NCBI GenBank assembly: GCA_963843285.1
Contig: CAWJJO010000020.1
Location: 124,001 to 188,000 of the forward strand
Reading direction: 5' to 3'
Source: CAZDDB01 sp963843285
GTDB taxonomy: Bacteria > Acidobacteriota > HRBIN11 > JAKEFK01
Length of the DNA stretch: 64,000 bases
Of this stretch, positions 1 to 8,760 are shown one piece after another. A program made the position numbers and the translations under genes. The notes under the pieces were generated by a model. The model did not search any database, was not told the DNA's origin, and was given only the letters and a program-made list of their open reading frames with translations. Within the stretch, counting starts at the first letter, position 1. Every line of letters starts with the position of its first letter.

Positions 1-1
1 T

Positions 2-2710
2 TTGCATGCGCAATCGGCAATCTCCGCATTCCAATCTAAGAAAGTGGGCGAGGTTACCGTTCAAGCGGATGGACCGGTGGATGAAGCGTTTCTGCTGAAT
101 TTGATTGAGATCACACCCAATGTGGATATTGTAACAACATCAAAAATCCGAAAATCCATCGAACTCCTTTACGAAACCGGGAATTTTACCAACGTTCTGG
201 TGGATGCGGAATTGGTAGAGAATCGCGTGCATCTCACCTTCATTCTGCGCATGGTTTACAGAATTGAGTTTGTCCGTTTGAGGGGAGATCTAGGAATTTC
301 CGGACAAAAAATCAAGAAAAAGCTCCTGCTTCGAAAGCGAGAACCGTTTACCCCGGAGAAAGTGCTCCGGGCTCGCAGCACGATCCTTGCGACACTGAAA
401 GACAACGGGTATTACAATGCGGGTGTCGTGCAAGACGTGCTGCTCCATCGCAAGAGTAAAACGGCCGAAATTGTATACACCGTTCAAGCAGGGCGCCCCG
501 CTTATGTCGGCAGCATAGAATTCACTGGATCACCTCACTTTCGACGCGAGGAGTTGCTGCTCCACATGAAATCGCTTTCCGGTAAGAAGTTCCGGCAGGC
601 CAGGCTGGACAGGGATCTCGAACAAATCGAGCAGATTTACGATTCCAATGGTTTTCTGGAACACGACATCAAGGTTGTGAAACAGGACCTGGACGCAGCC
701 AACCGAATGAATCTGGGAATACAGATCAACGCAGGAAAGCAACTGATCTTGAATACGGAGGGATTCCAGATCTCCAAGAAAACCGTTCAGCAAATCCTGC
801 CGATCTGGCTGGAGCACAGCTATAATGATGACACTCTCGAAGAAGGCAAACGCAGTCTTACGGAATATCTGCAATCCAAAGGCTATTTCGACGCAAAGGT
901 GGCCTGGGAAAAGGATCTGACAGGCCCCGAGATCCAAATTACGTACAAAATTGAGGCAGGACAACCGTACAAAGTCGACCGGATTTTGACTCAAGGAAAT
1001 GATCACGTTACCGATGAGGAGATCCTGGAAGTCATGACAACCGATCAAAGCGGCATGTTCGGCGCGCAAAGATTGGTCACCCCGGTTCTCGATTCCGATT
1101 TGAACCGCGTCATCTCGCTTTACCGGGAGCGTGGATTTCTATTTGCTCATTGGACCCGGAACGAGATCCATCGGAACCCGGACGGGAAAATCGATCTGGA
1201 TCTGGCAATCGATGAAGGACCGCAGGTTCTTCTTTCGGAAATCCGGTTCAAAGGGAACACAAAGATTTCAACGGAAGCCCTGCTCCTGCCCATGGTTTTG
1301 AGACCGGGAGAGCCGATCAACGAAGCAAAAGTGAAACAGGATTCCAATGCGATTGTTTCCCTTTATTCCGATCAGGGATATCCGAAAATGAAACTGGAAA
1401 ACCGTCTGCTGCTATCTCGCGACAAAACAAGGGCAGTTGTGGAATACAGAATCGACGAAGGAGAGCAGGTTTTTGTCGACAGAATTGTGATCAACGGCAA
1501 CTATCGCACCAAACGCAATGTAATTGAGGAAAACCTGTTCTTCGAAGAAGATGAGCCTTTCAGTCTTGCGAAAATCATTGCAAGTCAAAGCAAACTCTAT
1601 TCCCTGAATATCTTCGACCGTGTGGATATCGAGACTCCACGGCCGGACAGTCTTCAAAAACAGCAAAGTGTTCTGATTCACCTGACGGAGGCAAAACCCT
1701 ATACGATTTCTTACGGATTTGGATATCAAACTTTCGACAAACTGCGCGGCATCTTTTCCTTTTCCAACAGAAATTTCTATGGGACGGCTCGAACCATCGC
1801 ATTCCAGGTCCGCGGAGGCTTTAAAGAAGGGCGCGTCCTGCTTTCTTATGTCGATCCTCATCTTCTCTTTGATAAAGTGAACAGCACTCTTACCGGATTT
1901 GCGGAACGCGGCGTGCGTGAAAGTTTTGATTTCACCCGGTACGGCGTGCGTTTCCAGGCAGAAAAGAAACTATCCACAGAGAGCATTTATCTGCGCAGCA
2001 AGAAGGAACCGTCCAAATCGCTCTTCTTCGGTTATTTGTTTGAAGATGTCGATACCACGGGTACTCCTTCCCTGGATCCGATTGACCGCCAGTTTCTTGC
2101 AATCCATATTTCCGGTCCTTCCGGATCATTCGTGCGGGACGCGCGAGACAATCCAGTAGATCCGGTGACCGGTAATTTCCTCAGTTCCGACCTCCAGTAT
2201 GCATCCAGCTACCTCGGCTCTGGTACGGATTTTCTGAAATCGTTCAGTCAGTTTCAATACTATCTTCCCGTTCGCAAGAGCGTGATGGCCACTTCCCTGC
2301 GCATAGGTCTGGCAAGAGGATTCAGGGAAACTGTAGAAATCCCCCTCTCCCAGCGATTTTTTGCAGGTGGTGGACGAACGATTCGAGGATTTGAGCTGGA
2401 CACTGCCGGGCCTCTCGATGAAAACGGCGAACCGCTCGGAGGAAACGCGTTGTTCATCCTGAATCTCGAATATCGTTTCCCGATCAGCGGAAACCTCGGA
2501 GGCGTCGTTTTCTTTGACTATGGAAACGTGTTTGACCTGGTTTCCAATTTCGCTGTTTCAGAGCTTCGTAAAACAACGGGGATCGGGATTCGCTATAAAA
2601 CACCCATCGGGCCGCTGACCGTGGATTGGGGATACAAGCTGGACCGAAAGTTCGAGCCGGTTCGGGAAAGCCCTTCTGAATTCTTTATCTCGGTGGGTCA
2701 TGCGTTCTAA
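2..2710 (+). CDS. bamA: Omp85/BamA-family outer membrane assembly protein, 5' end cut by window
   Basis: Outer-membrane beta-barrel insertase of the Omp85 superfamily. The reading frame is open to the left edge, so the true start and signal peptide are probably outside the window; 902 residues are visible. Seven successive POTRA-like units can be read (about residues 16-85, 86-167, 168-248, 249-323, 324-409, 410-490, 491-570), each closing near an 'AG' or 'EG' turn, followed by a barrel of about 330 residues. The barrel contains RTIRGF, matching the conserved (V/I)RGF motif of Omp85 barrels, and the protein ends in Phe (GHAF), the usual terminal residue of BAM substrates. Escherichia coli BamA has five POTRA domains, so seven is long. 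It overlaps the SurA-like gene by 11 nt, suggesting co-translation. TamA is the alternative, but the POTRA number and the chaperone neighbour favour a BamA role. Confidence 0.85.
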   Translation: MHAQSAISAFQSKKVGEVTVQADGPVDEAFLLNLIEITPNVDIVTTSKIRKSIELLYETGNFTNVLVDAELVENRVHLTFILRMVYRIEFVRLRGDLGISGQKIKKKLLLRKREPFTPEKVLRARSTILATLKDNGYYNAGVVQDVLLHRKSKTAEIVYTVQAGRPAYVGSIEFTGSPHFRREELLLHMKSLSGKKFRQARLDRDLEQIEQIYDSNGFLEHDIKVVKQDLDAANRMNLGIQINAGKQLILNTEGFQISKKTVQQILPIWLEHSYNDDTLEEGKRSLTEYLQSKGYFDAKVAWEKDLTGPEIQITYKIEAGQPYKVDRILTQGNDHVTDEEILEVMTTDQSGMFGAQRLVTPVLDSDLNRVISLYRERGFLFAHWTRNEIHRNPDGKIDLDLAIDEGPQVLLSEIRFKGNTKISTEALLLPMVLRPGEPINEAKVKQDSNAIVSLYSDQGYPKMKLENRLLLSRDKTRAVVEYRIDEGEQVFVDRIVINGNYRTKRNVIEENLFFEEDEPFSLAKIIASQSKLYSLNIFDRVDIETPRPDSLQKQQSVLIHLTEAKPYTISYGFGYQTFDKLRGIFSFSNRNFYGTARTIAFQVRGGFKEGRVLLSYVDPHLLFDKVNSTLTGFAERGVRESFDFTRYGVRFQAEKKLSTESIYLRSKKEPSKSLFFGYLFEDVDTTGTPSLDPIDRQFLAIHISGPSGSFVRDARDNPVDPVTGNFLSSDLQYASSYLGSGTDFLKSFSQFQYYLPVRKSVMATSLRIGLARGFRETVEIPLSQRFFAGGGRTIRGFELDTAGPLDENGEPLGGNALFILNLEYRFPISGNLGGVVFFDYGNVFDLVSNFAVSELRKTTGIGIRYKTPIGPLTVDWGYKLDRKFEPVRESPSEFFISVGHAF

Positions 2711-3314
2711 ACTGTTCTTCCTTGTCGCAATCTTGATTGCCTCACGCCTGGATGCGGTCATCGTGGATAAGATCACTGCGATCGTCAACAATCATGTCAT
2801 CACTCAAAGTGAAGTGGTCGCGCTTCAACAACTGGACTTACATTTGTCAGGATTGCCGACTGAAGAAGATACGTTGCATCAAAGAATCGATCATGAGCTA
2901 CTCTTGCAACAGCTCACGAAGCAACCCCCGATCCGTCTGACAGACGAAGAAGTAAAACAGGAAATTGAGCGCTATGCCGGAAGACACAGCAGCCAGGATC
3001 AGATGATCAGGTTCTTGAATACAATCGGAATGAATTACTCGGATTTTGAGACAGAAGTTCGAGAACAACTCAGCATTCGGAGATTCATCACGGAACGTTT
3101 TCGCCCGTTTGTAAACATTACAATCGAGGAAGCCGAGAAATACTTTGAAAGCACGTATGCTCCTCGCAGACGAAAGGAGGGAGTGGAAGTACTTCCCTTC
3201 GCCGAAAGTTTTACAGAAGTGCAAAATGAAATCGTGGAATCCATGGTACAAAAACGACTCAGTGATTATCTGGAGCAACTTCGGCAATCTGCTACCATCA
3301 ACATCAAGGACTAG
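2700..3314 (+). CDS. SurA-like periplasmic chaperone without parvulin domain
   Basis: A 204-residue secreted protein: hydrophobic signal (residues 2-18), then VDKITAIVNNHVITQSEV, the typical opening of SurA/PpiC N-terminal domains, a helical body, and a last helix resembling the SurA C-terminal segment (residues 175-202). The parvulin peptidyl-prolyl isomerase domain that normally sits between them is absent: the chain passes directly from the N-terminal helices to the C-terminal helix through residues 155-175. Full SurA proteins are usually above 400 residues. The ATG lies inside the end of the preceding Omp85 gene, so the two are probably translated together, and a role in delivering outer membrane proteins to that insertase is likely. 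Family membership is well supported; the chaperone-only function is inferred. Confidence 0.75.
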   Translation: MRSKLFFLVAILIASRLDAVIVDKITAIVNNHVITQSEVVALQQLDLHLSGLPTEEDTLHQRIDHELLLQQLTKQPPIRLTDEEVKQEIERYAGRHSSQDQMIRFLNTIGMNYSDFETEVREQLSIRRFITERFRPFVNITIEEAEKYFESTYAPRRRKEGVEVLPFAESFTEVQNEIVESMVQKRLSDYLEQLRQSATINIKD

Positions 3315-3318
3315 CAGG

Positions 3319-3393
3319 ATTTCACCGCAGGGACGCGGAGAACGCAAAGAAAAGTTTTTTTACGCGCCTTGGCGTTTTTGCGACGGTTCCGTC
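3319..3393. repeat. Intergenic imperfect palindrome, ACCGCAGAGACGC family
   Basis: Fills the gap between two convergent genes. The left arm begins AGGATTTCACCGCAGGGACG and the right arm contains GGCGTTTTTGCG; a short perfect hairpin GACGG-TT-CCGTC closes it at 3382-3393. The left boundary AGGATTTCACCGC matches the start of the element at 52018, so the two belong to one family. It may act as a bidirectional terminator. Confidence 0.6.
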
Positions 3394-3406
3394 GTTGTAT
3401 TAGAAT

Positions 3407-4750
3407 CTATTGCAGCAGGATGGTTACTAATATCATAGCAGCCGCGGCGCCAACCAGAGTGTTCATGAAGTTGATGATCTCATTATCAATAATCTTCATG
3501 GTTTCCAGCGTGGCCCCGAGGTAGCTCTCAACGGTGGTGCCAATGAGAGCAGCGAAAGTACAGAGGGCTGCGACTGGCCAGGAAAGCAATTGCAGCCCAA
3601 TGCCGACCCCGCAAACGATGAGCGACGCGACAATTCCTGCGAATGTGCCTTCCAGCGAAATAGCGCCTTCGGTCCCGACCGGCACCGGGCGAAGTGTAGT
3701 AATCAGAATCGGATGCTTGCCGAGCACCTGGCCGATTTCACTGCTCACGGTATCTGAAGCAGCGGTCGCAAACGCGCCAAAAACTCCGGCTACAAAAATC
3801 ATCCGGAGATGTTCCGGTGCCAGCATTGAAAGGATCGCAAGAAACGCGCCCATCGTACAATTGGCCGTGGCGTTTTTCCATCCTCTGGCTCCCCCCTTTT
3901 CCTGAGCCACGCCAAGCGCTTTCTTTCGAGCGTAACCGAACTTCGTTGCGCCGGATCCTAAGAAGAAAAACACAAATAGAACCAGAAACAACTGCCAGCC
4001 GCCAAACGTGTAAAGAACCGTGCCAATCAAGAACCCGGAAATAAATCCCGAAACACTGACCATCCGCAAACCATAGACAACACCTCCAAGCACGAGATTG
4101 ATGGCGCCACCCCAGATCAGATTTTGCAGCAGAATCTCTTGTTTAGCAGCAAGCATCGCAGGATCGATTTGCTGTAGAGCGAAAGCAAACAAGGCAGCCG
4201 AAAGCGGGACGGTCAGGTTATCGTTGATCCCCACAGGGATGGTTTCCACAAGAGCTGCAAGAACAGCCGCCAGAAGCGGAATCCCAACAACATACCAGAG
4301 CTGAGGTTCCGGAGGATGGACCCATACCCACTTTGTGAAAAGCACTGCGCTGATCCCGCCGAAAATAAGAAAGGCGAAAGAACCGGCATAGCTTCGATCC
4401 GGGTTCCAGGGAAGTTTCTTCTCACCGAACTTTTTCCCAAAGATCGATGCGAATCCGTCACCCCATGCCATAATCGCCCACGCGCAGGCAACCACATGAA
4501 GATGACGGGGGAAACAGAGAATGAGGAATAACACTGATAAAGGATAAAGCAGAATTCCAATCGGATATCCGCGTTGATGATCCTCCTGCCGATAAAGTCC
4601 TTTCCCGCCGATCCGAGGCAGAATTTGCCAGTTGAAAAGAAAGGCTGCAAGCGCAAGCAAACCTGCCTGCCAGAAATTCAACCAGCGGAGCAAAAGCGCA
4701 AACGCGCTGCTTCCCACATGGACGGCCTTTCGCTTGTATTCAGAATTCAT
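3407..4750 (-). CDS. Dolichol/phytol-kinase-like plus DUF92 fusion membrane protein
   Basis: A 447-residue polytopic membrane protein with two recognisable halves. Residues 1-200 resemble the dolichol kinase/phytol kinase/CDP-diglyceride synthase group: a KRKAVHVGS opening, then WAIMAWGDGFASIFGKKFG, the hallmark region of that family. Residues about 205-447 are DUF92 (GGAINLVLGGVVYG near its start, later FGAFATAASDTVSSEIGQ and TTVESYLGATLE). In plants, phytol kinase VTE5 belongs to the first group and the phytyl-phosphate kinase VTE6 to the DUF92 family, so the fusion suggests stepwise phosphorylation of one isoprenoid alcohol. The actual substrate cannot be read from sequence. It is a separate minus-strand gene downstream of the sugar cluster, separated by a GC-rich palindrome. 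The ATG at 4750 precedes the family's usual opening, though no strong ribosome site is seen. Confidence 0.8.
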   Translation of the reverse strand: MNSEYKRKAVHVGSSAFALLLRWLNFWQAGLLALAAFLFNWQILPRIGGKGLYRQEDHQRGYPIGILLYPLSVLFLILCFPRHLHVVACAWAIMAWGDGFASIFGKKFGEKKLPWNPDRSYAGSFAFLIFGGISAVLFTKWVWVHPPEPQLWYVVGIPLLAAVLAALVETIPVGINDNLTVPLSAALFAFALQQIDPAMLAAKQEILLQNLIWGGAINLVLGGVVYGLRMVSVSGFISGFLIGTVLYTFGGWQLFLVLFVFFFLGSGATKFGYARKKALGVAQEKGGARGWKNATANCTMGAFLAILSMLAPEHLRMIFVAGVFGAFATAASDTVSSEIGQVLGKHPILITTLRPVPVGTEGAISLEGTFAGIVASLIVCGVGIGLQLLSWPVAALCTFAALIGTTVESYLGATLETMKIIDNEIINFMNTLVGAAAAMILVTILLQ

Positions 4751-4768
4751 GTTTCACTACCACAAACC

Positions 4769-4845
4769 TGGAGACAGCGGGCCTCCGCGCCCGCAGGCGG
4801 TGAATGGCTACACTGATCGGCGGGCAGGGACGCCCGCCACTCCAA
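4769..4845. repeat. GC-rich double-hairpin intergenic repeat
   Basis: Two arms flank a core of about 25 nt. Arm 1 contains GCGGGCCTCCGCGCCCGC and arm 2 contains GCGGGCAGGGACGCCCGCC; each arm is itself a hairpin. The outer ends read GGAG and CTCC. Same family as the elements at 33539, 54029, 61301 and 62640, and in the same orientation as the one at 61301. Confidence 0.75.
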
Positions 4846-4856
4846 AAGAGAAAGCA

Positions 4857-5845
4857 TCATTTTACATAGCCTTCGCTTTTCAGCCAGGCTACCATTTTCG
4901 CCAGGCCTTCTTTCAATTGTGTGATTTTGTATCCCAGCTCGCGAATCGCAAGACTGCTGTCATATGCCCAGGCGTGTTGATAGATGCGAGCGACTTCATG
5001 TGTAAGCATGGTAGGCTCGCGGCCGAAAAGCTCGGCCAGGAGATACTCCCCATATCCGGCAAGAGAGGCCATCGGCATCGGAATGTTCATCGCCGGCGGC
5101 TTCTTGCCGCTCACCTCATAGAGCGCTTGATAGAACGATGCGCCGTTCTGATTGTCTCCCCCAGTATGTAACGCCTCGATGCCGGTTGCTCTTCAATGAC
5201 TTTGATAAAGCCGCTTACGACATCCTGAACGTAGGAGTAGGACCACTCTTTCAATGCAAGACCAAAAGGCATTTTCCCATTGAGAAACGGGATCAGGCTT
5301 TTTGCAACGATGTTTCCATCCGTCAAATGACCGGGGCCGTAGATCACGCCGGGATACAAAACGTATAGCGGATGGCCTTCTGCAAGAAGCTTGCGCGCTG
5401 ACAGATCACCAAGATATTTTGTGCGCTCATAATCATTGTGAAAATGATCGGCCCGCCGCGCATCCGCTTCGGTTAGCGGCGGCCCATCGGACGGTCCGAG
5501 TGCCATGAATGACGACGCGTAAACAAACTTGGGAATCCCCGCACTGGTGGATGCGCGGACCGCATTTTCCAGCGATTCCACATTGACAAGATCGAATTGT
5601 TTGCGATCGCGTACCCACATTTTCACAAGTGCTGCGACGTGCAGAAAAACATCCTGACCGGCCAGAGCTTCCCGATAACCCGCAGGATCTTCAATGGCAC
5701 CTTTCACAATCCGAATTGCTGACGGAAACGCTGAAGCCTTTGCAGGACTTCGCACGAGTGCTGTCAACTGATGATCTCGGGAATGAAGCGTTTTGAGCAA
5801 TTCTTGCCCCAGAAAGCCGGTCGACCCGGTAAGAAAAATCCTCAT
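4857..5845 (-). pseudogene. NAD-dependent epimerase/dehydratase with one frameshift
   Basis: Extended short-chain dehydrogenase resembling dihydroflavonol-reductase/hopanoid-type sugar epimerases: GSTGFLG nucleotide-binding motif at the N-terminus, a YERTK catalytic pair and a typical ALKEWSYSYVQD segment. The frame breaks at a run of five C on the plus strand (5158-5162). Restoring one base joins RRYILG to residues that read GDNQNGASFYQALYEVSGKK, and the gene then continues to a stop at 4857 for a total of about 330 residues, the normal family length. The remaining sequence looks fully conserved, so this is either a single homopolymer sequencing error or a very recent inactivation. It overlaps the preceding gene by ATGA and ends the rml-type operon. 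Substrate unknown. Confidence 0.75.
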
Positions 5846-6813
5846 GACACGGTTGCGCCTTGAAGCCTGGATCGCCAGAAATCCAGAAGATCTCCCAAAG
5901 TGATTCCTATTTCGTGCTGCGGACTCCAGCCGGTTTCGTTTCTTAACTTTTGCGCGCTACCAAGCAAGAGTGGCATATCCACAGGTCTGAATTTTTCGGA
6001 ATCTATTTCTACTTCAAACCGGCGTGAGGATCGTGACAGAAGAATGTCCAGCACCTCACGGATGGAAATCGCTCTGCCTGAACAAACATTGTATGGCTCC
6101 CCGGGAACCCCTTTCTCCAGAATCGCGTGATAAGCCCGTACGACATCACGTACGTCAGAAAAATCCCTTCTGGCTGTCAGATTTCCAACTCGAATGACCG
6201 GCAATTCGTCCGCCATCTCTGCCATCGCAATTTGTTTTGCAAAGGAAGAGCAAACAAACGTTTCCTTCTGGTATGGTCCTGTGTGATTGAAGGAACGCGA
6301 AAGAAAAACGGGAAGATTCTCCGCTTTCGCATATTGCATTCCGAGAATCTCCTGCGCGATCTTGCTCACCGCGTAAGGCGAAGACGGAACCAGCGGACAG
6401 GATTCGGTGATGGGCTGCTGCGCTTCCGGAACGATGCCGTAGCAGTCCGCGGAGCCGACCAGCAACACTCGTGGAAACTCGGGGAGTCTCCGGCAAGCTT
6501 CCAGGAGATGAAGCGACCCTACAAAGTTTGTCTCGATCGTTCGCTTGCGGTCCTTCCAGGATTCATGAACGTGAGCCATGCCGGCCAGATGATAGACGCG
6601 TTCCGGGGCGATCGATCGAACCAGCCGGGCCAGCTTTCTCTCTTTCAGGATATCTTCGCGATGGACGACAACGCGGGGATGTTCCTCCAGATGCTGGATC
6701 TCATGCTCCGGATGGAGAATTCCTACTATTTCTGTAGTACTATCTTTGAGCAGGAAATCAACCAGGTGACTTCCCACAAATCCGGCAATGCCTGTAACGA
6801 GTACTGTGGTCAT
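5842..6813 (-). CDS. GDP-6-deoxy-D-mannose-reductase-like epimerase (copy 2)
   Basis: Extended SDR of 323 residues. GIAGFVGSHLV binds the nucleotide cofactor; YHLAGMAHVHESW, GSADCYG and SPYAVSKIAQE (Tyr-x3-Lys catalytic pair) follow in the usual order, then SFNHTGPYQ and VGNLTARRDFSDVRD, which are characteristic of the RMD branch that reduces GDP-4-keto-6-deoxy-mannose. The product would be an activated 6-deoxyhexose for surface polysaccharide. It is a clear paralogue of the next gene upstream (6857-7819), separated from it by only a small repeat. Sugar specificity (GDP-, dTDP- or CDP-linked) cannot be fixed from sequence, and UDP-sugar epimerase activity remains possible. The ATG is followed directly by the cofactor-binding strand, which supports the start. 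Confidence 0.75.
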   Translation of the reverse strand: MTTVLVTGIAGFVGSHLVDFLLKDSTTEIVGILHPEHEIQHLEEHPRVVVHREDILKERKLARLVRSIAPERVYHLAGMAHVHESWKDRKRTIETNFVGSLHLLEACRRLPEFPRVLLVGSADCYGIVPEAQQPITESCPLVPSSPYAVSKIAQEILGMQYAKAENLPVFLSRSFNHTGPYQKETFVCSSFAKQIAMAEMADELPVIRVGNLTARRDFSDVRDVVRAYHAILEKGVPGEPYNVCSGRAISIREVLDILLSRSSRRFEVEIDSEKFRPVDMPLLLGSAQKLRNETGWSPQHEIGITLGDLLDFWRSRLQGATVS

Positions 6814-6817
6814 CCGA

Positions 6818-6856
6818 CTTCAATCCCCAATCCGCAAAACGCAATTCGCAATGAAG
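6818..6856. repeat. Heptamer-tandem intergenic repeat (AATCCGC units)
   Basis: Fills the 43-nt gap between two minus-strand genes almost exactly. It consists of consecutive 7-nt units (AATCCCC, AATCCGC, AAAACGC, AATTCGC) closed by CTTCA and TGAAG ends that are complementary. Confidence 0.55.
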
Positions 6857-7819
6857 TTACTGGATGCGTTCGCGCCAGTAATCCATGATGTCAGCAAGCG
6901 TCCGTTCAAACGGAATTTCGGGTTTCCAACCGGTCGCTTTCTGAAACTTCGTGCAGTCTCCCTGCAGCAGCGGCACATCTGATGGACGCAATCTGGAAGG
7001 GTCTTGCTGCACATCCACTTTCGCGTTTGCATTGGCGATCACCATTTGCAGCAGTTCCTGGATCGAAATCGCGTTTCCCGAGCAGATGTTGTATACATCA
7101 CCCGGTTCGCATTTCTCTAGGGACATCCAGTATGCGCGCACCATGTCGCGAACATCCGTAAAATCGCGTCTGGCTTCAAGGTTCCCCACATAGATCACCG
7201 GCGGTCGTTTCCCTTTTTCGATTTCGACAGCCTGCTTGCTAAAATTGGAGCAAACAAATACTTCTCCCCGGCGCGGGCCGGTGTGATTGAATCCTCGCGT
7301 GCGGACGCTTTTGATTCCGTACGACATGTAATACTGGTACGCCAGGTAGTCTTGACCTACTTTACTCACCGCATATGGACTCAGCGGGCGGAGAGGATTG
7401 GTTTCCCGGATCGGAATCTCATTCGGATAGACCATCCCGTACTCTTCGCTGGAACAGGCAATCTGAACCCAGCAGTCATGGAGTTTTGATTCCCGCAATG
7501 CCTCAAAGACATTGAGTTGTCCGAGAATATTCGTAGTTAGAGATTCAGCCGGTGCATTCCACGAACTCGGCACAAAACTCTGCGCAGCCAGATGAAAGAT
7601 TTTGTCGGGTTGGACATCGGCGATCAGCGCTTTTACGGAGGAGGCATCCACAAGATTGCATTCCAACACCTGAATCCGGTCAAGCAAATGCTCTATGTTC
7701 TCAGTCCGGCTTCGCCACCGGCGGATTCCATAAATTTGAACACCGGGATGCTCGTTCAATATGTATTCTGCAAGATGACTCCCTGCAAATCCTGTGATTC
7801 CTGTGATTAATACTTTCAA
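6857..7819 (-). CDS. GDP-6-deoxy-D-mannose-reductase-like epimerase (copy 1)
   Basis: Extended SDR with KVLITGITGFAGSHLAEY at the N-terminus, FHLAAQSFVPSSW, SPYAVSKVGQDYL (catalytic Tyr and Lys), FNHTGPRRGEVFVCSNF and NLEARRDFTDVRD. This last block is the RMD/GMD signature. The reading frame continues about 120 nt further upstream, but that part only overlaps the rmlD tail and has no homology-like sequence. A strong ribosome site GGGAGGAG lies just before two TTG codons, so I place the start at the second TTG (7819), giving 320 residues beginning at the nucleotide-binding strand. It sits 56 nt after rmlD in the same operon. Probable role: synthesis of a nucleotide-activated 6-deoxy sugar for lipopolysaccharide; exact substrate not determinable. 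Confidence 0.75.
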   Translation of the reverse strand: MKVLITGITGFAGSHLAEYILNEHPGVQIYGIRRWRSRTENIEHLLDRIQVLECNLVDASSVKALIADVQPDKIFHLAAQSFVPSSWNAPAESLTTNILGQLNVFEALRESKLHDCWVQIACSSEEYGMVYPNEIPIRETNPLRPLSPYAVSKVGQDYLAYQYYMSYGIKSVRTRGFNHTGPRRGEVFVCSNFSKQAVEIEKGKRPPVIYVGNLEARRDFTDVRDMVRAYWMSLEKCEPGDVYNICSGNAISIQELLQMVIANANAKVDVQQDPSRLRPSDVPLLQGDCTKFQKATGWKPEIPFERTLADIMDYWRERIQ

Positions 7820-7875
7820 CAACTCCTCCCAGAAATATATTCTCTCTGCGGATTCTTCTTCCCTGCGATGAAACT

Positions 7876-8760
7876 CTACGAATCCAGCTCGTGTTCGTTC
7901 TCTTTCAGGAACACGATGTACTCTGCCGTGCTTTGCTGCCACGTCCTAGGACTGTGCCCTGTTTCGTGTATGTAGCGGGAAATGTCCAGCACCGAGAAGC
8001 GGGGTCGTTTTGCCGGCAGATGTAAACGTTCATTTGTAACAGCTTCTACGGAATTGTTCAAGCCGTAGAGTTGCAGGATCGTCTGAGCTTGCTCGTGGCG
8101 GCTGCAGTGACCAAGATTCGTAAAGTGGATCGTACCAGTGGCTTGAATCGAGAGAAGTTTCACAAGCGCATGGGAGACATCACCGGCATAAGTAGGAGCC
8201 CCAGTCTGATCCACAGGCGCTTGCAGCGCCGCTCCGGCTAGCGCTCTTTTCAAGAGCTTCTTAACGAAGTTGTCTCCATTTCGGCCAAAGATCCAGGAAG
8301 TGCGGAGAATCAGGAACGAGCACCCGGACGCCACAATCTTCTTTTCTGCTTCCAGCTTGGTTGTACCGTAGTAGTTGAGGGGGTTGCAGGGGGCATCTTC
8401 GCGGTAGGGCGTCTCGCTGTTTCCATCAAAGACATAGTCTGTGGAAAAATGTACAAGATGTGAATTGTATTTCCGGCAAAGTCCCGCGAGATGACCCGGC
8501 GCCTGGGAGTTGACTAGAAATGCAGTCTCGCGGAATTTTTCGCAATCATCGACTCGCGTAAATGCAGCGGCATTGATTACGATTGCAGGTTTTGTCTTCA
8601 GAACAATCTTTTCGACAGCCAGATAATCGGTAATGTCGAGATCGCGATGGGCAAATGCAAATAGCTGTGGACCTGCGAGAGTTTTTGCCAGCGCGCTTCC
8701 GATCATTCCACCGCTGCCCAGCAACAGAGTTCGCACTTTTAAAGAGGACGGATCTGCCAT
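7876..8760 (-). CDS. rmlD: dTDP-4-dehydrorhamnose reductase
   Basis: RmlD-family SDR, last step of dTDP-L-rhamnose synthesis. LLLGSGGMIGSALAKTL is the cofactor loop, STDYVFDG carries the Thr/Asp region, YYGTTKLEAE supplies the catalytic Tyr and Lys, and RTSWIFG follows, all typical of RmlD. The ATG at 8760 gives 294 residues and overlaps the end of rmlB by 22 nt; a GTG at 8736 is an alternative start but has no ribosome site. The neighbours rmlB and rmlA supply the earlier steps. No rmlC (3,5-epimerase) gene is visible in the window, so either it lies elsewhere or the final sugar is not rhamnose. Confidence 0.88.
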   Translation of the reverse strand: MADPSSLKVRTLLLGSGGMIGSALAKTLAGPQLFAFAHRDLDITDYLAVEKIVLKTKPAIVINAAAFTRVDDCEKFRETAFLVNSQAPGHLAGLCRKYNSHLVHFSTDYVFDGNSETPYREDAPCNPLNYYGTTKLEAEKKIVASGCSFLILRTSWIFGRNGDNFVKKLLKRALAGAALQAPVDQTGAPTYAGDVSHALVKLLSIQATGTIHFTNLGHCSRHEQAQTILQLYGLNNSVEAVTNERLHLPAKRPRFSVLDISRYIHETGHSPRTWQQSTAEYIVFLKENEHELDS

